From Mrakia gelida (taxonomy: Eukaryota; Basidiomycota; Tremellomycetes; Cystofilobasidiales; Mrakiaceae), in assembly GCA_024345305.1 (NCBI GenBank), contig BRON01000018.1:496001-560000 (forward strand): DNA of 64,000 nucleotides, read 5' to 3'. This document shows positions 22,364 through 33,066 of the stretch, in pieces (positions within the stretch are counted from its first letter, which is position 1; each line of letters opens with the position of its first letter). The translations under genes and the position numbers were made by a program. The notes below the pieces were generated by a model. That model saw nothing but the letters and a program-made list of their open reading frames with translations. It searched no databases and was not told the origin of the DNA.

Positions 22364-23646
22364 CTACCACGAGGTCTCGAAGCAGATTTTCTTGTGCTTC
22401 TTCCACATGACTCGCTGGTGGTCTGTGAATGAAAGCGATGAGTGTCAGCGGAAGGAGACGAAACAAATCCAGAGGCGCGAGAATTCAAAGAGGGCGGAGG
22501 ACGGAGGGAGACAGACCTCGACAGCAGTATCGGACAGCACGGCACTGTCGGAAGAGAACGAAACAAGTGGGATTCGAAGGCAGTCAGGACCGAGGCGGAG
22601 GTCCCAAAAAGGAGAAAGAGAGAGAGACGAGGACTCACCTTTCCACACATCAACATCTCTCCTTTGACGACGCACTCGGTCACCCTCTCCTCACCTAACA
22701 GGGCACCGCAATACTGCCAGACAAATCCATATATGCTGATATATCGCCCATCATCATCATCTTCGTGAAGCTGGAAGGAGCCAGAGTCGAGGAGTTGGTC
22801 GATCCTGTGAAGCGCCCGTCGAGTCTCGCGGTGTCCGTCCACGGAGGCGAAGGCTGAGGAGACGGAGTTGCATAGAGGTCTCAGAGGTATGAGAAAGCTC
22901 TCCGATATCACGAGCGTGACGGGGATCGATTCGAGGTGCTGCTGATATACAAGGTAGGCCTCGGAGGTATACATGAGAAGCAGGACTGCGTTCGAACACG
23001 CCGTTCTGAATGCGCGGCTGTCAGGCTGAAGGAAAGAGGGTGGAGTCAGTTCCAGTAGAGCAGGTGTCTGATCTGGGAGGGAAGGACACGTACATGGGCT
23101 TGAACTCCCTCGAACAGAGGGACCAGCCTCGAGAGTTGGACGGGGAGGGAAGCGGCAACCTCCTCGGGGTGTTCGCGACCGAACTTTGAGAAGTAGGCGT
23201 GCTGCACGACGGCCTGGAGAACGTATCCAGTAACGACAGAGAAGTGGAAGCTGTCGAGATCCCAGGGAGTTTGAAAGAACGTCTTGAAGAAAGAGGCAAG
23301 GTATTGCGAGGAGAACTCGCTCTGTATCGCAGAAGGAAGAAGCCGAGGGACGTTGGGTCTCAGCTGCAGTCCTTCTCGACCTAAGCCGATCTCGTTTTGA
23401 GAACAGGACTGACCCAGAACGCTGAATTGATCGACATCTCGGTGTTCTGCCGGTTCTGAAAGGAGTGAACATCGCTGTTAGCAATAGTGGAGGGGAGGCA
23501 GGAGACGGCAGGAGATATGAGGAGAACTAACGAAGTGGTCGAGGAGATTACTCTTCTCCTCTTCCGTAGGCAAGGTCGATCGGTGACCATTAGGGCCAGA
23601 GGTGATGCCAATGAGCTTGGCGAGGTCCGAAGGAGCGAAGACCATG
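22364..23646 (-). CDS. MYND-like zinc-finger protein, paralogue C
   Basis: The cleanest member of the three-gene family, about 280 residues in six exons. The start at 23646 reads MVFAPSDLAKLIGITSGPNG. Next come a 14-residue exon (NRQNTEMSINSAFW), an exon with the shared TPWDL...GREHPEEVAASLPVQLSRL motif, and a long exon with TSEAYLVYQQH and IDQLLDSG. The finger reads CVVKGEMLMCGKCRAVRYCC, then DHQRVMWKKHKKICFETSW and the stop at 22364. The CxxC...YC...HxxxC spacing is MYND-like, with His in place of one usual Cys. All three proteins end within a few residues of the finger with a conserved Ser-Trp. Function unknown. It is divergent from ERV14. Confidence 0.72.
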
Positions 23647-24320
23647 TAGAAGGGAAGGAGGAGGGAGCGAGGAGAAGGAGGGAGGGAGGGAGGGGCGAGA
23701 GATGTTGAGCTCGTTGGGTTCCGGTGGACGAAGAGGTTCGAAGCCCAGAGGAGAAGAATGGGTGACGAGGATATAGGAGCTTGGGGAGGTGGGTCCGACT
23801 TCCACAATGAGGATACGAGGTCGGGGAGCAGTGAGAGTTGGGAGCGAAGGAGGAGGAGGACGAAGGTGAGGTCGGAGGTCGAGCTGAGGAAGGTCGTCAA
23901 GGGAGAGCTCGAGCTCCTCCCTCTCTACTTTTCTCTCTCGTTTTCTCGATTGAGACTGAAGCTTCTGATGCGAACTCCAGCGCGGGAAGATCTTCATCTC
24001 CCAAAATAGAAAAAGAAAATCGGAAGCATCAGCCGCCAAATCCACCCCCTTCGAGCTCCTCCAATCTCACCTCCCTCTCGAGTCCCTCCAAACCGTCATC
24101 CTTCTTTGTGAGTCTTCATAGCCATCCCAGCCCGTCTTTCGTCTCTTCTAGACCATCGGCCCTCGCTCTTCCACCTCAAGCAATCGCTGACTCGTCTTCT
24201 CCTCTGGTTTCTCGTTCGTTCAGCTCTCTCCGTCGCTCAACCGTCGACTCGCCAGCTCTCCTTCCTTCCCTTCCCCTTCACGAACTCCACGACCCCCGAA
24301 ACCTCTTTTAATCTCTCGCT
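23647..24320. promoter_or_regulatory. Promoter region between MYND-C and ERV14
   Basis: 674 bp between divergent starts. It contains a purine-rich half next to MYND-C, an A-rich patch around 24000-24020 and a CT-rich half before ERV14. A GTGAGT at about 24110 followed by CTGAC and TTCAG near 24220 looks like a 5' UTR intron of ERV14. Confidence 0.4.
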
Positions 24321-25577
24321 ATGATCGGAGAAGGTACGTTGTCATCTCTGTCTATCGCTCTCTCTGTTGAAGGAGGACGTCAAGCTCATCCAAAGCTCTC
24401 TTTTGACTGACTCGGGTCATCTCTCCTTCTCCCTTCCCTTCACCTGCCTCCCTTCCTTCGTTCGCCTCTCCCAGGATGGCTCTTCCTCTTGGGTGTTTTG
24501 ATGGCTGCCGTGTTGCTCTTTACTGCTGTCTTCTTCATCATCATGTTCAGTGGTAAGTCCCTCTCCTCTCCTCTCGGTCCTGATGGAAGGAAAGGAGCCA
24601 GGGGTCGAACGAAGGTCGCGCGGGTCATCCACTTTCCTTCCAAAGCTCACTCTTCCTCTCGTTGCTTCGTGCTCTCCCTGTTGGATGGTGATCTCGTACA
24701 GATCTGGAATGCGACTACGTCAACCCTATCGACCTCTGCAACAAGCTCAACCAAGTTCGTCCACCTCCCTTCCTCCCTTCGCCTTCACCTCCTGCTCCTC
24801 CCTTCCCTTCCCAGACGAGCTTCCACCACGGCCCTCCTCACCTCGCTGACGCTTCCTTCTTCCTCTTCTCTCACAGTTCGTCCTCCCTGAAATGATCGCC
24901 CACGCTTTCCTCACGACCATGTTCCTGCTCTCGGGTCAATGGCTCGCCTTCCTGCTCAACGCTCCTCTGCTAGGATTCAACATCAACAAGTTCGTCCCTC
25001 CCTCCTCGTTCCACGTCGTCTTCCACCTTTCCTTCGTCGACAACGACTTGAGCTGACTCTGGTGTTCTTTGCTCGTCCTCCAGGATCATCAACAAGCAGC
25101 AGTCTTACGATGCGACAGAGATCTTCCGAACCGTTCGTCCCCTTCTTCTCCTCCTCCCTTCGAACTCGAGCTCGAGCTCGAGCTCGCGTCGCACAAACTT
25201 AACGCTGACCTTGTTCCTTCCTTTTCATCCACAGTTGTCGGGTCACAAGAAGGAGTGCTTCATCAAGCTCGGATTCTACCTCCTCTCCTTGTACGTGTCA
25301 CCGTCCATGTCCCTTGCTCGAGGTCGAGGTCGAAGTTGAGCTCAAGCTGACCGCTCATTCTTCTCTCTCCTCTCACCCTCATCCTCCTCCACAGCTTCTA
25401 CTACCTCTACCGAATGATCCTTGCGCTCATTGCCGGTCAGTTCACATCTCCTTCCCTGGTCCTCCTTCAACCCAGCTCTCATCTCTCAGTCTCGTTTCAA
25501 ACACCTCGAAGCTCAAGCTGACGTCCCTCTCTCCTTCCTCCCATATCCTTTCTTTGTCTCTCCTCCCAGACGAATAG
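24321..25577 (+). CDS. ERV14: Cornichon-family ER cargo receptor
   Basis: ERV14/cornichon proteins are small multispan membrane proteins that load transmembrane cargo into COPII vesicles at the ER. Exons join in frame from MIGEG at 24321 through [112 protein letters not shown] and ADE before the stop at 25577. The length of about 136 residues matches the family (about 138), and the DLExDYxNPIDLCxxLN motif is diagnostic. The first exon encodes only four and a third codons. An intron around 25159-25190 holds a short GAGCTC repeat. Confidence 0.95.
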
Positions 25578-25968
25578 TCGGATCAAGTCAAGTCTGAACC
25601 GGATACTTTCGGTTCGGTTGGGCTGGGTTGTAGGGAGATCTCTTTGGGTTGTGAGGGTGGTCGGTCGAGCTGAGCTGGGGAAGGAGACACGTCGAGTCGA
25701 GCGAAGGGAGAAGAGGTTGCGCTGGGTGAAGAGGGGTGAATTCGATACTTACATAGATAAAAACACAGATCAGATCAGAAACACAATGAACTTCCAACTC
25801 TCACTTGCTTTGCCGTCTGAAGAAAACTAAAGCAGCGAATCCGAGCTCACCCCTTCCTCCTTCCTTTCCTCCGCCTCGAAACTCCGATCTCCCTCCCTCT
25901 TCCGTCCTCCAACACCGACCCACCACCACACGCCCAAACCTTCATCCTTCTCGGTTCCATCTCACACC
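25578..25968. other. Intergenic region ERV14 to 25969 gene
   Basis: About 390 bp carrying the ERV14 3' end and a CT-rich leader for the next gene. An AT-richer patch lies at 25740-25830. No gene seen. Confidence 0.45.
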
Positions 25969-27876
25969 ATGTCCCTCCTCACCCGCCCCCTTCCCCTCCT
26001 CCGATCCACCCTTCTTGCTCTCCCAACCACCCGATCCCTCCTCACCACTCCTCTCCCTTCCATCCACCTCTTGTCTCCCTCCTCCTCCCTTTCCCACCCA
26101 ACCCTCTCTCACCCTCACCCTCACTCTCGTTCTTACACCTCCCCACCTCCACCCAACACCCCTCGCAAAGCAGGCAAAGCTCTCCAAGAACTCCTTCAAG
26201 CCCAAGGGGAAGGGGAGGTCCGGCACGAGAACTCAAAGTTGTTCTCCAAGGAGGATACCATGAGCTATAGGGATTTGCTTTTGGTGTTTTCGGAGACTAT
26301 TACTAAGGCGGTGAGTGAGGCGAACTCTTCTTCTAAACTAAAAGTAGAGAAATGAAGAACGAGGGAGGGGACGGGATGGGAGGAAGGAGGACGGTTGAGC
26401 TCGGATCGGATGGGATGATCCCTTCCTTCCGTTGAGCTGACCTTTCGTCTTTCGTTTCGTTTCTTCTCCTTATCTTTTCACTCGTCCTGCCTTGCCTTCG
26501 CCTCGCCCCGATCTCGCTCGCTCGCTCCCTCACTCACTCATCGCTCGCTCCTCCCCCCCTGGCTCTCCCCTCCCTGGCTCTCCCGCTCGCCTTTCGCTCG
26601 CTCGTCCACTGATCGCTAACGCTCGGCCAGTTCAACACCCCCTTCACTCCACCCACCGTAGGCGGTTCCTCCTCCATCGGCGCCTACACCGAGTCTTTGA
26701 AGCGACCAGGACTCAAGATCATGGAGGATCCAGGGACGTTCGTCATGGTGGAGAGGATCAGGGATGCGGGTGTCGCGGAGGGGATGGAGATGGAGGTGAG
26801 TTGAGAGTGAGCGTTGACGAGGGTTGTGGTCGGGGGAGGGCGAGTGGTTTAGTGGGGATGGGGACAGTGAGAAGGAGAAATTGGGAGGGAGAGAAAAGGC
26901 AGTGGGAGTGAACGGCGCTGACCTCGCTCTCGCTCGCGTTCGTTCGTTCTCTTTCACCTTCGCCAGGAAATCAACCAACACATCCTTTCGATCCTGGATT
27001 CGATCGCTCCTCCACCTGAGAAGGCTGTTTTCTCGACCGAGGAGAGGAAGATGGAGGCGGAGCAGGAGTTGAAGGACGCGGTGAATAAGGTCAAGGGGTT
27101 TAAGGAGGAGAATGTGAGTTGGATCGCGTCGAGCGAGGCTTTCGAGTTGTGTTCTGTGACGTTGGGTTGGGTTGGGCTGAGGCTGTGTGTGCTGATCTTG
27201 CATCCCTCGATTTCTCTCCTTTCGTTCTTCCTCTCCGACCCGCCCGTGCGCTTCCTCTCCCTCCCTCTCCCCTCCCCTCCCTCTCCCACCCACCACACCC
27301 ACCTCCCCCACGCCCCCCCCCCCCCCCCCCCCCCCACCCCGCCCACCCTCCTCAGACCGCCTTCCTCAAAACCAAAAGAGACTACCGCCTGAACTCCTAC
27401 CTCCCCTTCTCCCTCGGCGACAAACTCAACGCTCGAGCCATTCACAAACGAAACAACAACGACGTGAGGATCATCAGGCTCATGTCGAGGATCATGGATT
27501 GTGGGTATGAGGCTGGGAGGGACCCTAAGGTGCGTGCTCGAAACTCCATTTCCCTTCACTCGTTTTGGGGAACGGGAGGGAGGGAGGAGGGAAATTGAGC
27601 AAAACGAACGACGCGTCTTTCTCCTTGTTTTCGCTCTCGACTGACCCTCCCCCCTCTCCACACCCTTCCACCACCTCGCAGGAAATGTCCCTCCTCCTAA
27701 AATACGGGTACTTCCCTCCCGGTCAACCTCCAGCCCACAGCATCTCCCCTGACGGCAAGACGATCATCTCTGCTGGGGAGGAGGAGAAGTTCAGTGGGCC
27801 GCCGAAGAGGGAGGATAGGTTGTCGCCGGCGAAGGGGTTGACTAGTGCTGATACGGCGAGGGGGACGATTCTCTGA
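25969..27876 (+). CDS. Probable mitochondrial protein, unknown family
   Basis: Five exons (25969-26310, 26631-26795, 26967-27113, 27356-27529, 27682-27876) give 340 residues with every junction in phase 0. The N-terminus (MSLLTRPLPLLRSTLLALPT...) is rich in Arg, Ser, Thr and Leu and poor in acidic residues, as in mitochondrial presequences, and extends to a SRSYTS site. The core is hydrophilic and helical, with GAYTESLKRPGLKIMEDPGTF, EEINQHILSILDSI, an acidic heptad-like stretch ending KVKGFKEEN, and FLKTKRDYRLNSYLPFSLGDKL followed by DVRIIRLMSRIMDCGYEAGRDP. No catalytic motif is evident. A mitochondrial ribosome or assembly role is possible but is a guess. Intron 3 contains a 23-base poly-C run. 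Confidence 0.75.
27313..27335 (+). repeat. Poly-C tract, 23 nt, in an intron
   Basis: An uninterrupted run of 23 C lies about 20 bases upstream of the intron 3 acceptor of the 25969 gene. The length is probably uncertain in any assembly. Confidence 0.9.
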
Positions 27877-28424
27877 TGAGGGGTGAGAGGTGAGAGGAGG
27901 GGGTGTAGGGGGAGGGAGGAGGATTGATGAGTTTTGACCTGTCTCGCAGAGAAGAGGAAAGGAGAGGAGAAAGGATGAGAGTTGGGCGAGAGAGAGAGAG
28001 AGAGAGAGAGAGTGGCGTCGCTTTCAAGGGCTTGATGACATTCTCAGACTGTTCTTCTCTTTGGTTGATTTGGGTTCGCCGACTCTTTTGAGAAAATGGG
28101 GGGGGGGGGAGAGGAAGAGATCGCTCTGTTTCCAGCGGCTCTATGACGGTCATCGCTGTGGGATCTGTTTCTCCACACAAGACTGTCCAAGTTTTACAAC
28201 GAGCCAGTCATCCCCTCGAAACAACGAACGAGCGAACGATTATCGGGCAGACGAGCAGATCATCTCGATCCCAACTCGCAACCAGACGACGCACGCGCCT
28301 CTCGACGTTCGACCTGCCTCCTCATCTCTTCTAAAAGCTCAGAGTCTCTTCGCCTAAGCTCTTTTCTCCACCAACACCACCGCTCATCACCTTCAACCCT
28401 CCTCCAAAAGCGATTCCCAACGAA
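27877..28424. other. Intergenic region with AG microsatellite
   Basis: About 550 bp. It contains an AG dinucleotide run at 27989-28012 and a 12-base G run near 28098. The second half becomes pyrimidine-rich before the start codon at 28425. No gene seen. Confidence 0.5.
27989..28012 (+). repeat. AG dinucleotide microsatellite
   Basis: Twelve AG units in the 3' flank of the 25969 gene. Confidence 0.85.
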
Positions 28425-28737
28425 ATGACCGACCTCGACGCGTCTCCCTCCTCTTCGACAACTTCTTCCCCAACGCTCGCATCTTTCTCTCCCGACCTCT
28501 TCTCGACAGCTGTGCTTCCGTCCGCCAGTTCATCACTCATCTCCTCGGGTTCGAAGGAAGAGGGGGACAAACCAAGCGGCTACGGAGTGCTGAGCGTCTC
28601 GGAAGCTGGTGAGTTGGTCGACGTTTCGTCGTTCCAGCGAAGAAGAACTAACTCGATTTGGTTTGGGGTTTGGGATGGTAGAGAGGCTGAGAGAGCAGCT
28701 TGAGGGCTTGGAGAGGAGTATGGGGTTCGGGTTCTGA
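28425..28737 (+). CDS. Small acidic/serine-rich protein with C-terminal helix
   Basis: Two exons (28425-28608, 28682-28737) give 79 residues. The first half is Ser/Thr-rich (MTDLDASPSSSTTSSP...); the end, SVSEAERLREQLEGLERSMG, forms a short amphipathic or coiled-coil helix. The intron has GTGAGT, a CTAAC branch word and a TAG acceptor, and splicing it restores a helix that the unspliced frame lacks. I do not recognise the family. Small proteins with one helix often act as adaptor subunits, but that is inference. It is convergent with SRP72. Confidence 0.5.
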
Positions 28738-28977
28738 AGACCGCGAGGCGAGGGGAAGTTATGGGGAAGTTGAGGACGAGATCGATTTTGGGTTCTTTGT
28801 GCGTACTGTACTGTAGACGCGGTCTCGGTTCGTCCTTTCACAGCGCGACGAGAAACAAAAGAAAAGCAGCGAACATCGAGATATGACTCAGCTAGATTAT
28901 GACCCACGACTGCTCGATCTTCCCTCGCGACTTCCAACCGCCCTCGACCCAACACCTCCTCGGCGCGACGTTCGTTC

Positions 28978-30793
28978 CTACTTCTTCCCCTTCTTCTTCT
29001 TCCCTCCTCCTCCACCACTCGCACCTCCAGTCGCTGGAATTGGCGTCATGTTGACGGATCCCTGCGTCATCCCAGTACCCATGCCTTCCTTCTTGCCCTT
29101 CTGCTGAACGGGTTTTTTGTTGGACGACGAGGTGTTTGGGACGGGAGTGGTTCGTGCTCGGAGAGGGAGCCAGCGCTCGGGCTGCGACAGGTGAGGCGGA
29201 GGCGAAGGGCAGAGGGGGGAAGAGCAAGGAGGTGGGAGGGAAAGGAGGTGAGAGAACGAAGTCAGCTCTCGAGTCGAAACGAGCAAACACGAGCGAAAAG
29301 AAAAGAGGTCGACTCGACTCACATCCTCCTTGAACGTCCCAACTTCACTCTCCACCGCTCCCTTAGGAAGGGCGTGTCTCCTCTTCTTGGTCTTGGTCTT
29401 CTCGGAGCTGGCGACGGGAGCAGCAGGGAGAGTCGAACCGGACGCGACGGGCTGCACGGGAACGGTTGGGACGAGCTCCTCGAGTTCGTCGATATCGAGG
29501 GTGTCTTCGGCGTCTCGGAGTTGCTCGAGGTAGCCTGAGGAGAGGAAGGAGGTAAGGGAGTCGGAGAGGGTGAGGTTAGAGAGGAGGTCCGTGTGGGCTG
29601 GGTGGGACTGGAGGAGAAAAGGGAGAACGGAGGGGAGGGAGGTCAGCTCGAGAAACGAGAGAGACTCCAAGGCGACGCTTTCGGGTCGAGCAGATTAGAG
29701 ACGTACCTCGGGGTAGTGAGAGAGAAGAGAGGTGTAGATATCGGAGGCAGCAGCGTAGTCGTGTCGTCGGAAAGCCTGGCAGGGGAGGGGAGGGAGGCAG
29801 AGGATCAGGTCAGCTTGGAAGTCTCCGAGCGAAGCTGTAGGCATGATACGAGCTGGTAGACAAGATGACCGGAAGCTACATCATCGACCTATGCCTCGAG
29901 GGTGGTCTCTGGAGGCTCGGAAAGCTCCAGGCTGTGCGAAACGAGGGAAGCAAAGAGGCGAGCTCGGTGCCAGCGGAAGGAGAGCTCGTCGAATGTCGAG
30001 CTCAACAACGGCCGACCCTCTCCCCCTAGCAACCTCAAAGCACCACCCAGGTATTCTCTACACCTCCCTTCATCGTCTCCTATGTCGATCGACCACACAA
30101 AACGAAAACGAAGGGCGAAAAGGTCGAACTCACGAGTTGAGCTTCCAAGAACTCTCCTCCTTCTCCAGCCTCACCCTTCACGCTCTGCAGGACCTTCTCA
30201 GCCTCGTCCTCCCTTCCAAGCTTGTAGAGACAGTACGCCCGTTCAAATCCTGCCGAGTCGACGAGAGCGGGAGACTCGAGGAGGACGAGAGCCGAGGAGT
30301 AGTTGTCGAGGTGAAGGAGGAGGGAGACCTTGGTGAGGAGGATCGATTGGGAGGTAGGGGTGAGGGCGAGGACTGAGAGGGAAAACGGAAGCGAAGGAAG
30401 TTAGTATTGTGATCGAGAGATAGACATGAGGAAGATGCGGGGATTCGAAGAGTAGAGGCTGGTGAAGATGGAGGGAGGAAGACGACGAGATGGACGGAAG
30501 GCAAGACGAGCTCAACCTCCGATCCCTTCTCCGCTGCCAGAGCCTCCTCCCAGCCTTCTCCCAAGAGCCCATCTTCTAGCAGCATAGAGCCCGCCTCCAA
30601 CGCTCTTCGACACAAAAAGGAGAACCCTGCACTCACTCTTATCGGTCGTCTTGACAGCCTTCTGGAGGAAACCATCCTTGATCTGACTCGCGAGCGACTG
30701 GTGAAGGTAAGGAAGCCGGATCTCGATGGGTCGCTCAGGTCGAGCAACATGCGTCTTCCGAGACTTCTTGGCGATGGGTGTTGGGGCAGACAT
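28978..30793 (-). CDS. SRP72: Signal recognition particle subunit SRP72, short form
   Basis: SRP72 binds 7S RNA together with SRP68 in the cytosolic signal recognition particle. Five exons join in frame: 30637-30793, 30134-30372, 29707-29775, 29323-29607 and 28978-29181, 317 residues in all. TPR-type helices are visible (ILLTKVSLLLHLDNYSSALVLLES, ERAYCLYKLGREDEAEKVL, FRRHDYAAASDIYTSLLSHYPE). The C-terminus carries the family's RNA-binding signature: KKRRHALPKG, then PERWLPLR after one intron, and a Lys-rich GGGGGKKKKGKK tail. Known SRP72 proteins are about twice as long, so the central TPRs are missing here. Introns 1 and 2 are unusually long (264 and 358 nt). It is divergent from the glutaredoxin gene. 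Confidence 0.85.
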
Positions 30794-30913
30794 GGTGCTT
30801 CCGAGGAGGAGAAAAGGAGGGTGCTGACGGTTGAAGACGACTCGACGAGCTCGCCTTCCTCCTTCCCTTCTTCGTTTTCGAGCCCTCCGTCTGCTGCTTG
30901 TCTCCCAACCGTC
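30794..30913. promoter_or_regulatory. Bidirectional promoter, SRP72 / glutaredoxin
   Basis: 120 bp separate the divergent start codons, the shortest such gap in the window. Confidence 0.5.
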
Positions 30914-31738
30914 ATGCTCGCTCGTCCAACTCTTTCCCTCCTTTCTACTACCACTCGCTCCCGCTTCATCCTCACTACCCCTCCAAAAGCGACTCTCTTC
31001 TCTCTCTGGGTACGATCCTCCCCCTCCTCCGCTCAGCCCTCCTCCTCCTCCTTCGTCAGCAACAAGCTCAACCCCTCCTCCTCCTCCCGGTCCTTCTCCA
31101 CCTCTCCTTCGTCGTTTAAGGGAATCCTACCAAGCATGAACTCGCCCGAAAAGATCGTTCAGGAATCGCTGAAGAAGGACTTCATTTCCGTTTTCTCAAA
31201 GAGCTGGTGTCCGGTGAGTCGAGAGCCCTTCGATTCGTTGAGCTCGCACCCTTCCTCTTCTCTCTCGTCTGACTCGCTTCCATCTCCGTTTGTCCGTCTG
31301 CTCAGTTCTGCACTAGAGCCAAGAACCTCCTCTCCGACTTGACATTACCACCAGGGAAGGAGATCAAGATCTTTGAGTGCGTCGTCGTTTCTCTCTCCTC
31401 CTTGAGCTTCGAGCTCACCTCAACCTCCTCCTTCCTTCGCTGACTCAATCATCCCTCTGTTTTCCGCCCGCACAGACTCGATCAACTAGACAACGGAGCT
31501 GAAATCCAAGATTACTTAGCGACCCTAACTGGACAGCGGGTGCGTCCCCCTGTCTCTGCTGGAGAAGTAGGCGAGCTCGCTCAAGCTGACCTCCTCCTTC
31601 GAACTCGTTCCTTTTCATCGGCAGTCCGTGCCCAACATCTTCATCCAGGGTCAGCATCTCGGAGGATCAGACGATCTGGTGAAAGCGTCGGATAATGGGA
31701 AGCTCGCGAAGATGCTGGAGATCAAGGCTGGTCTGTAG
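30914..31738 (+). CDS. Monothiol-or-dithiol glutaredoxin with N-terminal extension
   Basis: Glutaredoxins reduce disulphides or handle Fe-S clusters using glutathione. Four exons give about 182 residues. The N-terminal 75 or so (MLARPTLSLLSTTTRSRF...) are Ser/Thr/Arg-rich, as expected of a mitochondrial presequence; an internal Met (SMNSPEKIVQES) could start a cytosolic form. The domain shows KSWCP|FCTRAK, whose CPFC active site is split by an intron, then ELDQLDNGAEIQDYL, TGQRSVPNIFIQGQHLGGSDDL with the cis-proline TVP-like site and the GG motif that binds glutathione. CPFC makes it a dithiol type close to CPYC glutaredoxins. The stop is at 31738. Confidence 0.9.
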
Positions 31739-33066
31739 AAGGACGACAGCTGGAGAGGGATTAGATGAGTCGTTCTTCGTTCGGCTTCACTTGAGTTTCT
31801 ACTCGCAAGGACGGGAGAGGGAGGCAGGTGTCGTACTCGAGGGAGTTCGCTGTCTGGACGCAGAATTTGGGGAGGAAAATAGAGTGTTGGGAGCAGGAGG
31901 AGGTGGTGAAGCGAGACGACGCGCGAGGAGGGCTCGACTCGAGCGTCTGAGAGTTGTGCGTCTCATAAAGCTCATGCTTTGATAGCTTTGTGCCCAGAAG
32001 GATGTCTAGATCCAGAGCTTGCTCTGGTCGCTAGCTGAAAGGTCAGCTTCGCCCCTCCCTCCCTTGCCTTCCCTTGATCGGAGGAACGTCTGAGTCCCCG
32101 TTCGACGCGTTGCCTCTTCTTCCCTCCCTCTCGAACGCTTTAGTTCCCCTTTTTCAACTCACAGGTCTTCAGATATCGACCGCTGTCTGCTCACGGTCAA
32201 CGCTTTCGAATCAAGTCACTCTGGCGTCCCAACGGAGGAGCAGAAGACGACCCCTCGACTCGTCTATCGGCGAGGCGTTTCTTCCCCCCTTTGAATACGA
32301 TACTGACTCTCCTTCGCGATGTTTTCGTTGCTCTCTTCTATACAAACGATAAGGTATCCACTTCCTATCTCTCGCTCTTGCATCAAATCGAAACTATAAA
32401 CGCGTCGAAGCCCAACGAAGTCGATTGCGATGGTTCGTCCTGTCTCGCCTCCCCTTCCTCGGGTCGTCTTCGCTTCTGGCGCTCCCTTACTTCTCTCTCT
32501 GTAGATATCCAGGAATAGACACGGTCCCTCTCCCTATCAATTCTCTCTCCCCAGCGCTCTTCTCGCTCTCAGATCGCCCACAGGACTCGCGCGCGCGAGT
32601 TCGTTCAACGTTCGATCGCTACCGGGCCTAGCCTTTCGTCTCGGGTCCGTCCCTTCTCTCAGGTTTTCTGATCCCGGGCGCTTCATTACATCTATTTTGA
32701 GATACAGAAGCTGAGGAGATGCATGGATAGGCGAGATAGGCCAACAAACATTGGACAACGTGCTGTGAGCGCTCTTTTTCCTCCTCCTCTCGACGCAATC
32801 TTTCAGAGCCTGGACCGCTGACTTCAAATTCTCCTTCGCCAGATAGGACTTTCTCCCTTCCCCGCTATCTCTACCTCGGTACTTTGATAGGGAAGGCTAA
32901 ATCGGGACCTAGGTACGCGGGGAAGAGTTCGTCGAGTTTGGTTGAAGTCGACGTCGAGTTGAGCTCGTCTTGTCTCCCATCAACCACTACCCTCCCTCCC
33001 TCTCTCTCTCTCTCTCGCCAACCCCTCTTCCACCTCCCCTCCCCTTCAAACAACCCGAAGCCAACG
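31739..33066. other. Long intergenic region upstream of the amino-acid permease
   Basis: About 1.3 kb without a supported gene. The proximal 200 bp before 33067 are strongly CT-rich. The remainder has short open frames in all phases without recognisable protein sequence. Its length suits a regulated nutrient-permease promoter. Confidence 0.5.

Noticed and set aside
23735..23750. GGTTCGAAGCC, resembling a tRNA B box
   Set aside because: No matching A box, acceptor stem or anticodon arm could be laid out around it.
29889..30098. Open frame inside SRP72 intron 2 as a separate protein
   Set aside because: It lies between two exons that join perfectly without it, and its sequence shows no family features.
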